DNA from: Seinonella peptonophila
GTDB taxonomy: Bacteria > Bacillota > Bacilli > Thermoactinomycetales > Thermoactinomycetaceae
Direction of reading: 5' to 3'
Length of the DNA: 64,000 nucleotides
NCBI RefSeq assembly: GCF_900129355.1
Contig: NZ_FQVL01000001.1
Coordinates: 372,001 to 436,000, forward strand
The notes beneath the pieces were generated by a model, which did not search any database, was not told the DNA's origin, and saw only the letters and a list, made by a program, of their open reading frames with translations. This document shows positions 1 to 8,364 of the stretch, piece after piece (positions within the stretch are counted from its first letter, which is position 1; each line of letters starts with the position of its first letter). The translations under genes were made by a program, and so were the position numbers.

Positions 1-417
1 CCATGTTATTAGAGTCATAACAGCCACATTCAAAACAGCTACCCCTATTTTTGCGCTTATTACTTTACTACGAGGAAAGGGTTTCGTAAAAATAAATTCC
101 ACCGTTTTGTTTCCTTCTTCTTTCGAAATAATACTAGCACCCACAATTGCAGCATGAGCAAAGGCAACCATGGTATACCATAAAAACATGCACATTATAT
201 ATCCAATGGGTGTTGCAAGAGGAAACCTATCATATACACCAAACATAACTCTAGCAATCTTTGGCAGAGCAGCTAAGCTTGTTTCAAGGGTGTCTACCGA
301 ACTCATCACCACTGGATATTCGGCTCCCCCAAAAAGCCCCAACAATAGCATAATAGCCGACCACAAAATAAGAGGTTTACGGTTGAATTTCAATTCTTTG
401 AAAAAGATAGTCTTCAT
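1..417 (-). CDS. ABC-2 type permease, C-terminus cut by window start
   Basis: The reading frame starts at an ATG (415-417) preceded by AAGGAGG and is open to base 1, giving 139 codons with no stop, so the C-terminus lies outside the window. The N-terminus is MKTIFFKELKFNRKPLILW, followed by a hydrophobic segment and a conserved cytosolic stretch with FTKPFPRSKVISAK. The same pattern (FLMTKPYSRAKVLLSK) occurs in the next gene upstream, so the two permeases are paralogues. It probably forms a heterodimeric membrane domain with that permease, driven by the ATPase at 1253-2134. The exported substrate is not visible from sequence. Confidence 0.8.
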   Translation of the reverse strand, partial: MKTIFFKELKFNRKPLILWSAIMLLLGLFGGAEYPVVMSSVDTLETSLAALPKIARVMFGVYDRFPLATPIGYIMCMFLWYTMVAFAHAAIVGASIISKEEGNKTVEFIFTKPFPRSKVISAKIGVAVLNVAVMTLITW

Positions 418-434
418 TTTTCTACCTCCTTTTC

Positions 435-1241
435 TTAAGAAACAGTTTTAATATCTTTTTTGATGAAAATAATAAAGCTTGCGACAATAAATAAAGCCAT
501 AAGTCCAAAGAAAAGCAATGCATAACTCAAATTATAGGTAGAATGCGCCATAACATAAGCACTACCGAAATATTTATATGGTGACAAAAGCATGATAATA
601 TCATTATCAACCACGCCAGAGTAAGCACCACAAATGTACGTAACAAAAGCTACACCCATGGAGATCACAACTGGCATTCTAATAAGTGGTTGTATTACAG
701 CAATAAACATACCCAGTGTCATGAAAAATAACTGTATAAATATGGTGCTCAATGCAATTAACAAAAGTTGAATGAACTCAAATTCCCCTTTTGCGCTTAT
801 CTGCATAATCGAAATAGATGCTACCACATATGCTAAGCCAACAATTAAACAGCATAGTGTTGCGGCAGAGAGTTTAGACAAAAGTACTTTTGCTCTACTG
901 TACGGCTTTGTCATCAAAAAATCGGCGGTTTTTTGAACATAATCCTTTGAAATCATGGTAAGTCCAAGGTACATTCCATAAACCGCAAATGCCATCATGG
1001 CAAAGGATGTAACAAAAGAGTACGCACCCAAAGGGCTGAAAAGATCATCTATACTCCCTCCTGTTCCTGCAAAGATAGGATTTGTACTCGTTGCTTCCTT
1101 CATTTCGTCGGTTAGCATGGTGCTATCTGTCATAAGGTTTATATACATTGGCATCATCAAAAAAACCAAGATTGCCAATGATAGTGCCCAAATAATAGTG
1201 GTTTTGCGATTCTGCTTCATTTCATATCTAAATATGGCCAC
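435..1241 (-). CDS. ABC-2 type transporter permease
   Basis: A 268-residue integral membrane protein with about six hydrophobic segments, starting at a GTG with AGGAGGG just upstream. The N-terminal amphipathic stretch FRYEMKQNRKTTIIW and the later TKPYSRAKVLLSK motif are typical of ABC-2 export permeases of the bacteriocin/antibiotic self-protection type. It lies 11 bp after the ATPase gene and 17 bp before the second permease, so the three form one operon. Substrate is unknown; drug, peptide or lipid export are all possible. Confidence 0.8.
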   Translation of the reverse strand: MAIFRYEMKQNRKTTIIWALSLAILVFLMMPMYINLMTDSTMLTDEMKEATSTNPIFAGTGGSIDDLFSPLGAYSFVTSFAMMAFAVYGMYLGLTMISKDYVQKTADFLMTKPYSRAKVLLSKLSAATLCCLIVGLAYVVASISIMQISAKGEFEFIQLLLIALSTIFIQLFFMTLGMFIAVIQPLIRMPVVISMGVAFVTYICGAYSGVVDNDIIMLLSPYKYFGSAYVMAHSTYNLSYALLFFGLMALFIVASFIIFIKKDIKTVS

Positions 1242-1252
1242 AAGAATCCCTC

Positions 1253-2134
1253 CTAATTATAATAGTGCATAAAAATATCTTCTAAGGCTGGTTCTTCAAT
1301 GGATACATCACTAACTTGCAACCGCCATATTTTTTCCAATATGTTGCCTACTTCACCTTTATACATAAAAGAGGCACGATTTGCGTCTTGTTTATAATCC
1401 ATAATACCTACTAGATTAAAATAGTTATTTGGGATTTCGACTTTTGCAATTAATTCTATTTTTTTATATCCATTTTCGTTAAGTTCATGTATCTTTTGAA
1501 GGTTGATTATTTTACCTTCCTTAATGATGGCAACTCTGTCACAGATTTTTTGAACCTCACTTAGCACATGTGAAGAAAAGAATATAGTGGTACCTTTTTT
1601 GTTTTCTTCCTGCAAAATCTCAAAAAAAGTATGCTGGACCAATGGATCAAGGCCGTTAGTTGGTTCATCCAAAATAAGAAGACGAGGAGAATGCAATAGT
1701 GCTTGAACGATACCAACCTTCTTTTTGTTCCCTAATGAAAGTTCACTTATTTTTCGTTTTAAGTCAAGCTGTAACCTTTTTGAAAGCTCCGTAATTCTAT
1801 CTTTGCAATCCTTGTCGTAAAGAGCAGCAGCATAATCTAACAACTCTTCCACGGTCATTTGTTCATAGTACGAGGTCTCAGAAGGCAGATAACCTATATC
1901 TTTGGCTATCGCTGGGGCTTCCCTAATACAGTCTTTGGAAAAGATGCTGGCACTACCAGATGTGGGATGCATCAAGGCCAGTAAAGTACGAATAGTTGTC
2001 GATTTACCTGCTCCATTTGGACCAATAAATCCAAAAATTTCGCCCTTCTTCACAGAAAATGAAATGTCTTCAATGCCCCTACGTTTACCATAAGTCTTTG
2101 TTAAACTGTTTATTTCAATAATATTTTCACTCAT
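1253..2134 (-). CDS. ABC transporter ATP-binding protein (exporter)
   Basis: A 293-residue ATPase that powers the two ABC-2 permeases downstream. Walker A is GPNGAGKST near residue 38, the signature is the variant ELSLGNKKK, Walker B is LLILDEPTNGLD, and the H-loop is FSSHVLSEV. About 80 residues after the nucleotide-binding domain form the usual C-terminal accessory region of this ABC-2 ATPase group. RBS AAGGAG precedes the ATG. It is first in the visible operon, and a TetR gene lies about 1.4 kb upstream on the same strand with a decayed gene between, so TetR control is possible but only inferred. Confidence 0.88.
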   Translation of the reverse strand: MSENIIEINSLTKTYGKRRGIEDISFSVKKGEIFGFIGPNGAGKSTTIRTLLALMHPTSGSASIFSKDCIREAPAIAKDIGYLPSETSYYEQMTVEELLDYAAALYDKDCKDRITELSKRLQLDLKRKISELSLGNKKKVGIVQALLHSPRLLILDEPTNGLDPLVQHTFFEILQEENKKGTTIFFSSHVLSEVQKICDRVAIIKEGKIINLQKIHELNENGYKKIELIAKVEIPNNYFNLVGIMDYKQDANRASFMYKGEVGNILEKIWRLQVSDVSIEEPALEDIFMHYYN

Positions 2135-2571
2135 GAAAAAAACACTCCTTTATTTATAAAAAACGTAGTCTCGAAGTATACAACCCAAATGAACTTCGTT
2201 AATTACTTCATTTCAAACATTTCTTTAGTCTAGCTGGATGGATAGTGTGTGACCCATTATAAACACACCACCTAGGATTTCAACACTACTACCGCTTTGT
2301 AGATGATTTTTCCAAAACAGCCCATATCCAATATGTTTTGATATTGACACTAAAAAGTACCACATCTCTGTATCTAAGTTGTTCAAAAGGCTTGACAAAC
2401 TGCTTGGCTTCCAATCAGTTGACACACTTTTGGCGTCTGGTATTGACTTGTAACTGGAGATTTATACAATGATTTAACAAGACCAAAAAAATCAATCCTC
2501 GAAAGGTTAATTTTTGGGTCTTTGATACTTTTAATCCCTAGCCTTAGTAGCAATGTTTTCTGTCGGAACTC
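2135..2571. other. Intergenic stretch, no convincing gene
   Basis: This 437-bp stretch separates the ABC exporter operon from the broken decarboxylase gene. A 66-codon open frame on the minus strand (2225-2425) has no clear RBS and no recognisable family. It could be a relic of an insertion-sequence or other gene, but nothing supports a product. The exporter promoter probably lies at its left end on the minus strand. Confidence 0.5.
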
Positions 2572-3416
2572 CTATTCAACTCGTTCGCCATCAAATGGAA
2601 ATGAGGCAGCGCCGCTGATTGTGGCTGTACCAGTGAGGAAATCGTTGTCAATCGTCCCCTCCCACATCATGGTTATGGGATACGGTTCCGTCATAACAGT
2701 TGTAAATGATATCTGATTCTCCTGTACCTTCCCCGATGAGATCGGTACAGTGACGTCCAATAGCTTATTGATGAGCGAGCCGGACAGTACACCCTCCCTT
2801 GCCATGAGGACGAGCTGGAGTTCCTGTGTTGCGGCGGGGTGGTAATATTTCAGATGCCACGTCCCATCAGGTTTCGCCGCTGATCGTACTTCATTTGAAG
2901 AGTTGTTGATCGAATTTTGTGGAGACATGGGTGCTTTGTAGGACATACCTTGTCCGAGTCGGGAGTGCCCAGGTTCAGCCTGAACACCTAGCGAATTCAA
3001 GAATCCGGCGTTCATTCGGTAAAAGCCAATCAGCATCAGACCACGAGCTTGCGACTTATACCTGTACAAGGGGGGCAATCTCATCAGCGGTCATGCCGGC
3101 GCGAACGTGATTGGCCCACTCGTACTCACACGAAGAGTGAAGAGCGATTCGTAAAATCAGAAGTTCGCGTGTTCGTATAGATACTCTCCCTCTAGCTGTC
3201 AGGTGTTTTCCAAACTCCAACCAAGCCTCCATCAAATCTCCATGGTGTGCAAGTATTTGATGCTCCAATACCCGCTGCGGTGCGATGAACTTTCGACAGC
3301 TTGGATACATCCATCATCGGAATTCGAACCTCCGTTGGCCGCTTAATCGCTTTTCGCCCTTGCCAGACATTTACTTGTGTCGCATCATTTTTTCTGCTCT
3401 TCTTATCATTTTTCAT
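2572..3416 (-). pseudogene. Carboxymuconolactone decarboxylase-family protein, frameshifted and internally deleted
   Basis: Three overlapping frames together read like one carboxymuconolactone-decarboxylase (AhpD-like) protein. The N-terminus (MMDVSKLS, from 3416, strong RBS AAGGAGG) is in one frame. The core (HHGDLMEAWLEFG, RTRELLILRIALHSSCEYEW, HVRAGMTADEIA) is in a second. A third frame resumes with MLIGFYRMNAGFLNSLGVQ and a roughly 100-residue C-terminal beta-rich domain ending at 2572. About 50 residues expected between the second and third blocks are missing. The conserved helix with the redox Cys is partly present, but the gene cannot make a full-length product. Coding strand matches the TetR gene upstream, so it may once have been its target. 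Confidence 0.8.
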
Positions 3417-3498
3417 TAGGTCTTTCCTCCTTTAAATAAACCATTGTTCTATTTATTTATTGGCTACTATAAGCCATTAACAAAATTCTTTAATTGAA

Positions 3499-4218
3499 TT
3501 AGTTCGATGCATCATCTTTTATTACTTTCACCCATACTTCGACCATATCTGCGCTAATACGATATAAGGAATTTAAAGGTGCTCCCAACACACGTTCAAT
3601 GGCATCCATATAGGCAGCATGAATTGAAATAATGCGTTCGATACATCGCTGCTCATCTTGCTCCTGAGCTAACGAAAGCAATAACTTGGCATGGGTCGTT
3701 CCCATTCCCTGCAAGAGAAACAAGATAGCTTCCCCAATCTGATCGGGATAGGGTGATGTGAAGATGCCTTCCTGAATGCCCTGCTGAATAATCACATTCA
3801 GCAAGGGCACACGCTGCTTAAGAACAGCTTCTTCTACTTTCTGACGAACGATAGCGTTGCTATCGGCGTACCAAACATGCCCCAGCTTAACCACATCCGT
3901 CTTGCGCGCAATTCTCAAATTGTCGAGAGTGTTAAAGAAGCCTTGAAGTTTTTCTAGGGCGGACAGATGGGGATCATGGAGGATAGGAAGAAGCGGTGTT
4001 TCCACTTCTTCTTTTATCCGTTCAATGAGTCCTTCCAGCACCGCGGGCTTTGAGTCAAAATAATGATAGAATGCCCCACTGGAAATCTGTAAATCAGCCA
4101 AAATGTCTCCAATAGTCATACGTTCATAACCTTTGGTATAGATGAACCGCTGTGCAGCATCGAGAATTTCATTGCGCTTCTTCTTGTATTCATGTTCTTT
4201 TACAATTCGAGCCATCAT
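3499..4218 (-). CDS. TetR/AcrR family transcriptional repressor
   Basis: A 239-residue regulator. The N-terminal helix-turn-helix spans about residues 10-60 (ILDAAQRFIYTKGYERMTI, then ISSGAFYHYFDSKPAVLEGLI), the diagnostic TetR pattern; the rest is a helical ligand-binding domain without recognisable specificity. The start is an ATG-ATG pair behind AAAGGAGG. A good promoter lies at 4259-4286 and a dyad with arms TTAATA/TATTAA covers 4228-4254, between promoter and gene, consistent with autorepression. The broken decarboxylase gene and the ABC exporter downstream are on the same strand and are plausible former or present targets. Confidence 0.88.
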   Translation of the reverse strand: MMARIVKEHEYKKKRNEILDAAQRFIYTKGYERMTIGDILADLQISSGAFYHYFDSKPAVLEGLIERIKEEVETPLLPILHDPHLSALEKLQGFFNTLDNLRIARKTDVVKLGHVWYADSNAIVRQKVEEAVLKQRVPLLNVIIQQGIQEGIFTSPYPDQIGEAILFLLQGMGTTHAKLLLSLAQEQDEQRCIERIISIHAAYMDAIERVLGAPLNSLYRISADMVEVWVKVIKDDASN

Positions 4219-4258
4219 GCGCCTCCTTTAATAAACAGATTCTCTCTCTATTAATTAG

Positions 4259-4286
4259 ATTATGCTACAATATGTCTTAATGTCAA
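4259..4286 (-). promoter_or_regulatory. Sigma-A type promoter of the TetR gene
   Basis: Read on the minus strand, TTGACA (4281-4286) and CATAAT (4259-4264) are separated by 16 bp, about 40 bp before the tetR start. The inverted repeat TTAATA/TATTAA (4228-4254) directly downstream could be the operator. Confidence 0.55.
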
Positions 4287-4352
4287 GGAATTTTTCTTAG
4301 ATCTAGTAGGGGTATGTGAACATTCGGAGAAGCGATTTGAAAAGTAGCTTTT

Positions 4353-4420
4353 AGGCCCAGTGACAGGGTTCCTACCAGGGGTAGTGAGACGGTTCGTGCT
4401 CTAGTCCGTCAGATAGTTTA
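4353..4420. repeat. Diverged direct repeat, copy A
   Basis: AGGCCCAGTGACAG (4353-4366) recurs exactly at 6548-6561. In both places it is followed by a related TGCTCT-GTCCG block (here about 4399-4410), but copy A has about 34 extra bases in between. The two copies flank the alpha/beta hydrolase gene and the IS5-family element. Confidence 0.5.
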
Positions 4421-4580
4421 CATATTATGTAAAACAAAGAACCAAGCACTCGTTAAATCGGGTTATAGATCTTCTACATAACTGGGTAAACCTATTTAGT
4501 TGTATAGCGTTTCTCAGTAATAACTCATTCGAGTTACTTTGATTAGAGTAGAAAAAGAATATGAAGGAAGAGGATATCAA

Positions 4581-5612
4581 TTGAAAGCGACGATATTAGT
4601 AGTTGTAATTGTACTAGTTTTATTAGTTTTATCATATTTTTATACCAATATAACTTATATACGGAAGCCTTTAGATAAAATGTACAAAGCAGGATTTGTA
4701 GAAAAGAAAATAAAGTTGAAGGACGGAACAGTATTAAGCTATGGAGAAGGACCGAATAATGGAAAAACACCACTATTATTGATTCATGGTCGAGGAGTAA
4801 CCTGGGAGGATTATGCGAAAATATTGCCTGGGTTATCTAAGTATTATCATGTTTATGCTGTAGATGTCCATGGACACGGAGAATCAGATAGGAATCCCAA
4901 GAAATATACAGCAAAAGCAATCAGCGAAGATCTTACTGAATTTATAAAAGTTGTAATAGATGGAAAAACGGTTATTTCTGGCCATTCATCGGGCGGTATG
5001 ATTGCAGCATGGATAGCAGCGCATTCACCAGATCTTGTACTTGGGACAGTTATTGAAGATTCTCCTTTCGTCTCAACGAAACTAGGTAGAAGGGAAAACA
5101 CCTATGCATGGGTATACAGCTTTCAATTATATGAAAATTTTAAAAGGCAAAAGAAAGAAAGAGATTACTTTTCTTATGAGTTAAAACTTAGCTACTGGAA
5201 GAAGATATTTGGTGATTTTCTTTGGAAGAAATTTTCGAAAGATGCAATTGCATTTAGAAAAAAATATCCGAATAAACCAGTGCACTTATTTTATTTACCA
5301 CCGAATATCAATCGAATGTTTGAATCGGTAACATATCCATATGATAGAAAATTTGGAGAAGCATTTTATGATAACTCTTGGTTTCAAGACTATAATCAAG
5401 AAGAGGTGTTATCCAAAATTAAAAGTCCAACCATTTTCATAAAAGCAACTACTAGATATGATGGGGAGTTATTATTAGCAGCACTATCTGATCAAGATGC
5501 TGATAAAGTAGTTAATCTATTAGAAAATGGAAAAAAGATCAATATTGAAGCTGGGCACGATATACATTATGAAAAACCTCAAAAATTCCATAAGATTATG
5601 ATGAATTTTTGA
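4581..5612 (+). CDS. Membrane-anchored alpha/beta hydrolase
   Basis: An alpha/beta-hydrolase-fold enzyme of about 343 residues. It begins with one hydrophobic anchor (residues about 3-20), so it is probably tethered with the enzyme domain outside. The oxyanion region LLLIHGRG, the DVHGHGESDR motif, the nucleophile elbow GHSSGG (catalytic Ser) and a late AGHDIHYEKP (catalytic His) are all present. The TTG at 4581 is preferred because GGAAGAGG sits seven bases upstream; an in-frame TTG at 4539 has no good RBS. Substrate cannot be told. The gene is strikingly AT-rich and lies in a repeat- and IS-bounded segment, suggesting acquired DNA. Confidence 0.75.
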   Translation: MKATILVVVIVLVLLVLSYFYTNITYIRKPLDKMYKAGFVEKKIKLKDGTVLSYGEGPNNGKTPLLLIHGRGVTWEDYAKILPGLSKYYHVYAVDVHGHGESDRNPKKYTAKAISEDLTEFIKVVIDGKTVISGHSSGGMIAAWIAAHSPDLVLGTVIEDSPFVSTKLGRRENTYAWVYSFQLYENFKRQKKERDYFSYELKLSYWKKIFGDFLWKKFSKDAIAFRKKYPNKPVHLFYLPPNINRMFESVTYPYDRKFGEAFYDNSWFQDYNQEEVLSKIKSPTIFIKATTRYDGELLLAALSDQDADKVVNLLENGKKINIEAGHDIHYEKPQKFHKIMMNF

Positions 5613-5636
5613 GGATCGATTTCGAAATAGATACTA

Positions 5637-6531
5637 GAAGCTGTTTCAAAACTCATAATCACGCATAGAATCGCATGAATATACAATGTTAATCGATCAG
5701 TCGATTGAGACATAAAAGGGTTAGCGCAAGAAAGCAAAATGCTTTATAATGCTGGATGTAACGTTCATATCGGACAACGAGTCTTCGACAGTTGTCCATC
5801 CAAGCAAAGCAACGCTCCACTTTCCAGCGTTCTTTGTACCCGTCGCCCACTGCCATTGGGCGACGTTTTCCTTTTTTTGAGTTTTTTCGGTGAGGGATCA
5901 CAGGTTTCATTCCGAGCTTTCGTAGAAAGCTTCGAAAAGAAGCACTATGGTAAGCTCGATCAGCTACCATCTCTTTAAAACGTCTCTTTGGTGATCCTCG
6001 TCTACTAGGCACTCGAACGGATTGGATTGTTTTTTCTGCCAAACGAATTTCATGAGGTTGAGCACTCTCAACATGTAGTCCGACTGGCAAACCATTTCTC
6101 TCTGTTACCACCATCACTTTTGATCCTTTTCCTACCTTTGTTTTTCCAATGAAATCCCCGCCTCTTTTGGCAGCTACAAAGCTGCCATCAAGAAAACCTT
6201 TTGTAAAATCAAGTTGTTCTTTTTCTCGTAACTGTTTCAGCAACTTTCTCCAAATGCGTTCCCAGACACCCTGTTTCTGCCATTGTTTCAGTCTTCTCCA
6301 ACAGGTGACAGATGAACCGTATTTCTTTGGCATATCTCGCCATGCACATCCAGTTTTCAATACAAAGATGATTCCATTGAGCACCCTGTGAGGGTCGACC
6401 TCCGGTCGGTCGACTCTTTTGATTCTCTTTGGTAGTAAAGGTTGAATTTGTTCCCATTGGTGTTTAGTTAATTCGTGTCTGCTCATAATATCTGTATATT
6501 AATTCACATTTATCTATTTTGAAACAGCTTC
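5637..6531 (-). mobile_element. Intact IS5-family (IS427/IS1031-like) insertion sequence
   Basis: The element is about 895 bp with perfect 15-bp terminal inverted repeats (GAAGCTGTTTCAAAA at 5637-5651 and its complement at 6517-6531), extending to 18 bp if the flanking CTAG is counted. A TA dinucleotide flanks both ends (5635-5636, 6532-6533), matching the short target duplication of this IS group. The single transposase gene inside is full length, so the element may still be mobile. Confidence 0.88.
5689..6486 (-). CDS. IS5-family DDE transposase
   Basis: A 265-residue transposase in one uninterrupted frame. The N-terminal block (HQWEQIQPLLPK, then VLNGIIFVLKTGCAWRDMPKKYG) is the DUF4096-type DNA-binding region of IS5-group transposases. 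The catalytic acids are visible: D in FLDGSFVAAKRGG, D in MVADRAYHS, and E in KVERCFAWMDNCRRL, the last followed by the conserved R/Y pattern. Many IS427-group relatives need a frameshift to join two frames; this one does not. It is the only complete transposase in the window. Confidence 0.93.
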   Translation of the reverse strand: MSRHELTKHQWEQIQPLLPKRIKRVDRPEVDPHRVLNGIIFVLKTGCAWRDMPKKYGSSVTCWRRLKQWQKQGVWERIWRKLLKQLREKEQLDFTKGFLDGSFVAAKRGGDFIGKTKVGKGSKVMVVTERNGLPVGLHVESAQPHEIRLAEKTIQSVRVPSRRGSPKRRFKEMVADRAYHSASFRSFLRKLGMKPVIPHRKNSKKGKRRPMAVGDGYKERWKVERCFAWMDNCRRLVVRYERYIQHYKAFCFLALTLLCLNRLID

Positions 6532-6547
6532 TAGTCTTGGATTAATC

Positions 6548-6583
6548 AGGCCCAGTGACAGAGTTGCTGCTCTCGTCCGCAGG
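6548..6583. repeat. Diverged direct repeat, copy B
   Basis: AGGCCCAGTGACAG (6548-6561) is identical to 4353-4366 and is followed by TGCTCTCGTCCG, the shortened equivalent of the second block of copy A. It lies between the IS end and the stop of the truncated Tn3 transposase. Confidence 0.5.
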
Positions 6584-6584
6584 A

Positions 6585-7163
6585 TTATTTCCATTTGTTG
6601 GTCAAATTAGGGTTTGTCGTTTGGTTGCTGGTTCTGCCCCAATGAGCGAGTTCTCTATATTCTTTAGAAGTGAAGGTTCGATATCCAAACTGATTTCTAA
6701 TTTTTCGTAAATGTTCTCGTCTTGTTTCTCCACCTCTGGAACCGGCGTAATTCTTTAGGGAATCCGGAGAGATTCCAATCTGTTTGGAAATATAATGAAG
6801 AATCGATTCTGGTACCGATTCAGTAGATGCTAATGGGCGTCCTGGAAAGCGAAGATAACAAATTTGAACTGCATATCCTAGACGATTGGAGGCACCACGT
6901 TGTTGGTGAATCACAGATTTCTCTTCGGGTGTAATGGTGTAATATCGAGCCAATTCTGGGATATGTGAACGATTCGGGGAATGAGGGGCCACATCTGAAA
7001 ATTTTTCCAATTTAGGGATGAATCTATCATGAAAAAGATAGGTTTTTCTTTTATGATCAAAAAGATTGTGAAAATCAGAAATAAAGATGTAGCAAGGAAG
7101 GGAACGGAATTGCCTAGTATTAATCAGCTCATCCAATGTCCAGTTTCTTTTCAATATTTTCAT
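6585..7163 (-). pseudogene. Truncated Tn3-family transposase (N-terminal DUF4158 region)
   Basis: 192 codons that match only the N-terminal domain of Tn3-family TnpA, whose full length is near 1000 residues. Recognisable segments are LARYYTITPEEKSVIHQQRG, NRLGYAVQICYLRFPGRPL, then YISKQIGISPDSLKNYAGSR and REHLRKIRNQFGYRTF. The catalytic DDE domain is absent and the frame ends just before repeat copy B. No resolvase or 38-bp Tn3 ends were found nearby. It is a relic marking past transposition and cannot transpose on its own; a residual DNA-binding function is conceivable but unsupported. Confidence 0.82.
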
Positions 7164-7165
7164 AC

Positions 7166-7208
7166 CCTTCTGTAAGTATTCATGTTGATAACATCATCCT
7201 ACAGAAGG
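7166..7208. repeat. Inverted repeat ahead of the Tn3 transposase relic
   Basis: Perfect 9-bp arms CCTTCTGTA (7166-7174) and TACAGAAGG (7200-7208) with a 25-bp centre lie immediately upstream of the relic's start. One arm includes its presumed RBS. This may be an operator or a remnant of a transposon end. Confidence 0.4.
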
Positions 7209-7256
7209 AGAAGAAACAAAAAAACTCTGTTTTTTAGAGGTTACAATAAATGGAAT

Positions 7257-7988
7257 CTACTTTGCGGGTAATGACATGTTCGCTGGTACTACCCCTACTT
7301 GGATGTCATCCCAAGGGTGAGGAACATCAGGAGCGAGCAGTGCGTACATGACCAGCGCACTAACTCCTATCTTCCCACAGGAATGCATGACACTCGCCAG
7401 ATCATCTTCTTTGAGTCTGAGTTCGACGGTTGCGGCGAGTTCCATCTCCAGAGTGAGAGTAACCAGCTCACGGAGGTTTTCCAGGGTGATAGTGCCTTCG
7501 AAGAGAGGCAGGGAGTTTGCGTTGAGATTCTTCCGAATCTCAGCCATTGTTCGATATTGTCGCAGGGGGTTATTCTGCCTGTCCTCGATTTGCCACATGA
7601 CGCGTAGAGCGTGCATCATCCGGGTCACTGTTTCCGAGTTCCAGTGATGCTGATGTGTGTGGAGTGGATACAGGACCAGTGCAGTAAGCGAGATTTTGGC
7701 CACCCAGTGAAGCATTTCCTCTTGCTTCTCCAGCGCTTCGTTGACGTGTTGAAGATAGGTCTCCACTCTCCGGTAGTTTATGTTGTGCTGATTGCGCTTG
7801 GTACTCAGCTCTTCACGGAGACTGATTAGTTCCACATGCTCGTCACGCAGAACCCAGTCCAACTCTCCAGCACGCAGCGACAGAGCCTGAATATTTTCGA
7901 GCGTGATCGTTCCACTATAGAACGGACGGAAGTTCTCGTCGATCTCTCGCTCAAGACTCTTTACTACGTCAGACAGCTCCATGGCCAT
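7257..7988 (-). CDS. Unknown protein with internal duplication
   Basis: Not recognised. A 243-residue protein built from two similar halves. Half one has FRPFYSGTITLENIQAL, then MLHWVAKISLTALVLYPL and HQHHWNSE. Half two has SLPLFEGTITLENLRELV, then VMHSCGKIGVSALVMYALL and HPWDDI. Each half is helical with one short hydrophobic stretch (SLTALVLYPL, SALVMYALL), and a coiled-coil-like segment lies in the first half. The ATG at 7988 follows GAAAGG; an in-frame TTG at 8018 lacks an RBS. Base composition is visibly richer in G+C than the neighbours. Next to a transposon relic, it is likely horizontally acquired cargo. No enzymatic motif was seen. Confidence 0.6.
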   Translation of the reverse strand: MAMELSDVVKSLEREIDENFRPFYSGTITLENIQALSLRAGELDWVLRDEHVELISLREELSTKRNQHNINYRRVETYLQHVNEALEKQEEMLHWVAKISLTALVLYPLHTHQHHWNSETVTRMMHALRVMWQIEDRQNNPLRQYRTMAEIRKNLNANSLPLFEGTITLENLRELVTLTLEMELAATVELRLKEDDLASVMHSCGKIGVSALVMYALLAPDVPHPWDDIQVGVVPANMSLPAK

Positions 7989-8364
7989 GGGAAAACCTTT
8001 CGATGAGAGCGATGTCAAACCATTTTCAATTGTTTATCCTACTGGACTACACGTAGTGTCTGCTCCCTTCTCAGGATTCTGACTAAGTCTTGAACCTTGG
8101 AACTATTACTCAACAGAGGTTAGAGCTCTAGACAGATATAACATTTGAAACACATACATATTACCATAGCGTACCAATCCTCGATAATTGTTCATCTCCT
8201 CAAAAAATAGTGGGTTTTGGTCCACCATCATATCAAAATTTGATTAGAATAAGATCGTAATATTGACGAATTATAGAGAATATGTCCTTATCTATATATT
8301 ACAATGGTTATGAAATATGAAATTAATAGTATGTTCAAAACAATAGATATGGTGGTGTAATAAA
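7989..8364. other. Divergent intergenic region
   Basis: 376 bp between the duplicated-domain gene and the plus-strand gene at 8365. Promoters for both must lie here. TTGACG at about 8272 is a possible -35 for the plus gene, but no -10 at good spacing was found. Nothing else is supported. Confidence 0.4.

Noticed and set aside
2225-2425. 66-codon open frame on the minus strand
   Set aside because: No RBS, no family resemblance and no neighbours that explain it; it may be a relic but I cannot support a product.
4353-6583. Integrative element with att sites
   Set aside because: No integrase, tRNA or second end; the 14-bp repeats alone do not support it.
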